Below are positions 63,448-64,000 of a stretch of 64,000 nucleotides of DNA, piece by piece. Each line of letters starts with the position of its first letter. The first letter of the stretch is position 1. A model generated the notes under the pieces. The model searched no databases. It was given only the letters and a program-made list of their open reading frames with translations, and was not told where the DNA came from. The stretch lies in the NCBI GenBank assembly GCA_041545745.1, contig CP168152.1, positions 3,036,001 to 3,100,000 on the forward strand. The letters are read 5' to 3'. This stretch comes from Stenotrophomonas indicatrix (GTDB taxonomy: Bacteria; Pseudomonadota; Gammaproteobacteria; Xanthomonadales; Xanthomonadaceae). The translations under genes and the position numbers were made by a program.

Positions 63448-64000
63448 TTACTTGCTGCCGCCAGCCACGGTGCTTGCGGCGTCGATCTCGGCCTGCGCGC
63501 GTGCGGCGTACAACGTCCCCGGCGGCGGTTGGCGGCTGAAGAACGTATGCACGCCGTCCAGCACTGCACCGGCGACCTTGCGCTGGTAGGCGGGGTCGAT
63601 CAGCCGGCGCTCTTCATCCGGGTTCGAGATGAACGCGGTTTCCACCAGCATCGCCGGCATGTCCGAGGTGCGCAGCACGGCGAAGTTGGCGCGTTCGATA
63701 TTCGGCTTGTGATTGTTGCCGATCCGCTTCAGCCCGCCCAGCACGTGCCCGGCAGCATCCTCGGAGGATTTCATGTAACCACTCTGGGCCAAGTCCAGCA
63801 GGACGTTGGCCAACGTGCCTTCGGTCTGCTGCAGGCGCACGCCACCGACCAGATCGGCCGCGTTTTCCTTGTCCGCCAACCAACGCGCACGCTGCGAAGA
63901 TGCGCCCTTGGTCGACAGCACGTACACCGACGAACCGGTGGCTGAGCGGTTCTCGGCGGCATCGGCGTGGATCGAAATGAAGATGTCGGCCTTGTTCGCC
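63448..64000 (-). CDS. amiC: N-acetylmuramoyl-L-alanine amidase (C-terminal part, cut by window edge)
   Basis: At least 183 residues of an Amidase_3 domain: ANKADIFISIHADAAENR (zinc His), then GSSVYVLSTKGASSQ, and the catalytic Glu in PAMLVETAFISNPDEERRL. It cleaves the amide between muramic acid and the stem peptide in septal peptidoglycan. The frame continues past the right edge, where the zinc-binding start and signal peptide would lie. AmiC/AmiB-type genes commonly sit beside mutL, as here. The C-terminal tail (STVAGGSK) carries no extra domain. Confidence 0.93.
   Translation of the reverse strand, partial: ANKADIFISIHADAAENRSATGSSVYVLSTKGASSQRARWLADKENAADLVGGVRLQQTEGTLANVLLDLAQSGYMKSSEDAAGHVLGGLKRIGNNHKPNIERANFAVLRTSDMPAMLVETAFISNPDEERRLIDPAYQRKVAGAVLDGVHTFFSRQPPPGTLYAARAQAEIDAASTVAGGSK

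Overview
The window looks like chromosome of a Stenotrophomonas, most likely of the S. maltophilia complex (inference). It is GC-rich. It has xanthomonad-specific gene content: an ArgB-ArgA fusion, the acetylcitrulline arginine route, and a DksA-like protein with a histone-like tail. It also carries at least twelve loci of short palindromes headed by GTAG, which match the SMAG repeats described in S. maltophilia. No prophage, integrase, CRISPR array or rRNA operon is visible, and nearly all of it is ordinary core genome. The unusual content lies in five repeat-rich or regulatory intergenic stretches.

Layout: 1-2614, end of an unknown gene, a small secreted protein, and the YafV omega-amidase/YbdL aminotransferase pair. 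2804-9566, a complete cytochrome c maturation operon ccmABCDEFGHI. 9720-11176, MetX-like acyltransferase and a DUF1294 protein. 11227-17799, divergent cydDC and cydAB-cydX (bd oxidase and its assembly exporter) with a perfect FNR/Anr box between them. 17856-18200, two tRNA-Pro(CGG) genes. 18387-19592, an MFS transporter. 19966-25657, pgaABCD for poly-N-acetylglucosamine behind a perfect CRP/Clp-type box. 25658-26218, a large inverted repeat cluster.

26219-36988 (minus strand) is a long arginine/proline cluster read as argF'-argG-argE'-argBA-GNAT-argC-argH-YciI-proB-proA. Its leader has the anatomy of a ribosome-mediated arginine attenuator: a 33-codon reading frame with four Arg codons, mutually exclusive hairpins and an intrinsic terminator. 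37045-40922 holds a secreted protein, cysS, sufE and an exporter. 40923-41655 is a second repeat region. 41656-45600 has the DksA-like gene, yidD, dihydroorotase and an M23 peptidase. 45690-49184 (minus) is mtaD-ubiG-mupP/gph plus a degenerate squalene/phytoene synthase-like gene. 49403-51107 is efp and epmB, divergent. 51177-53670 is a GGDEF-EAL protein coupled to two tiny reading frames. 53717-55435 is trmJ and suhB. 55436-56080 is a third repeat region. 56081-64000 has htpX, gluQ, phbB, phaR, a TraB/GumN protein, a DUF1684 lipoprotein, mutL and a partial amidase.

The most noteworthy signals are (1) the candidate arginine attenuator before argF'; (2) a repeat family made of a conserved 52-nt core inside perfect 22-27 bp stems whose sequences differ between copies; and (3) a ~190-nt repeat family whose three copies show compensatory stem changes. 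All need homology or RNA experiments to confirm.
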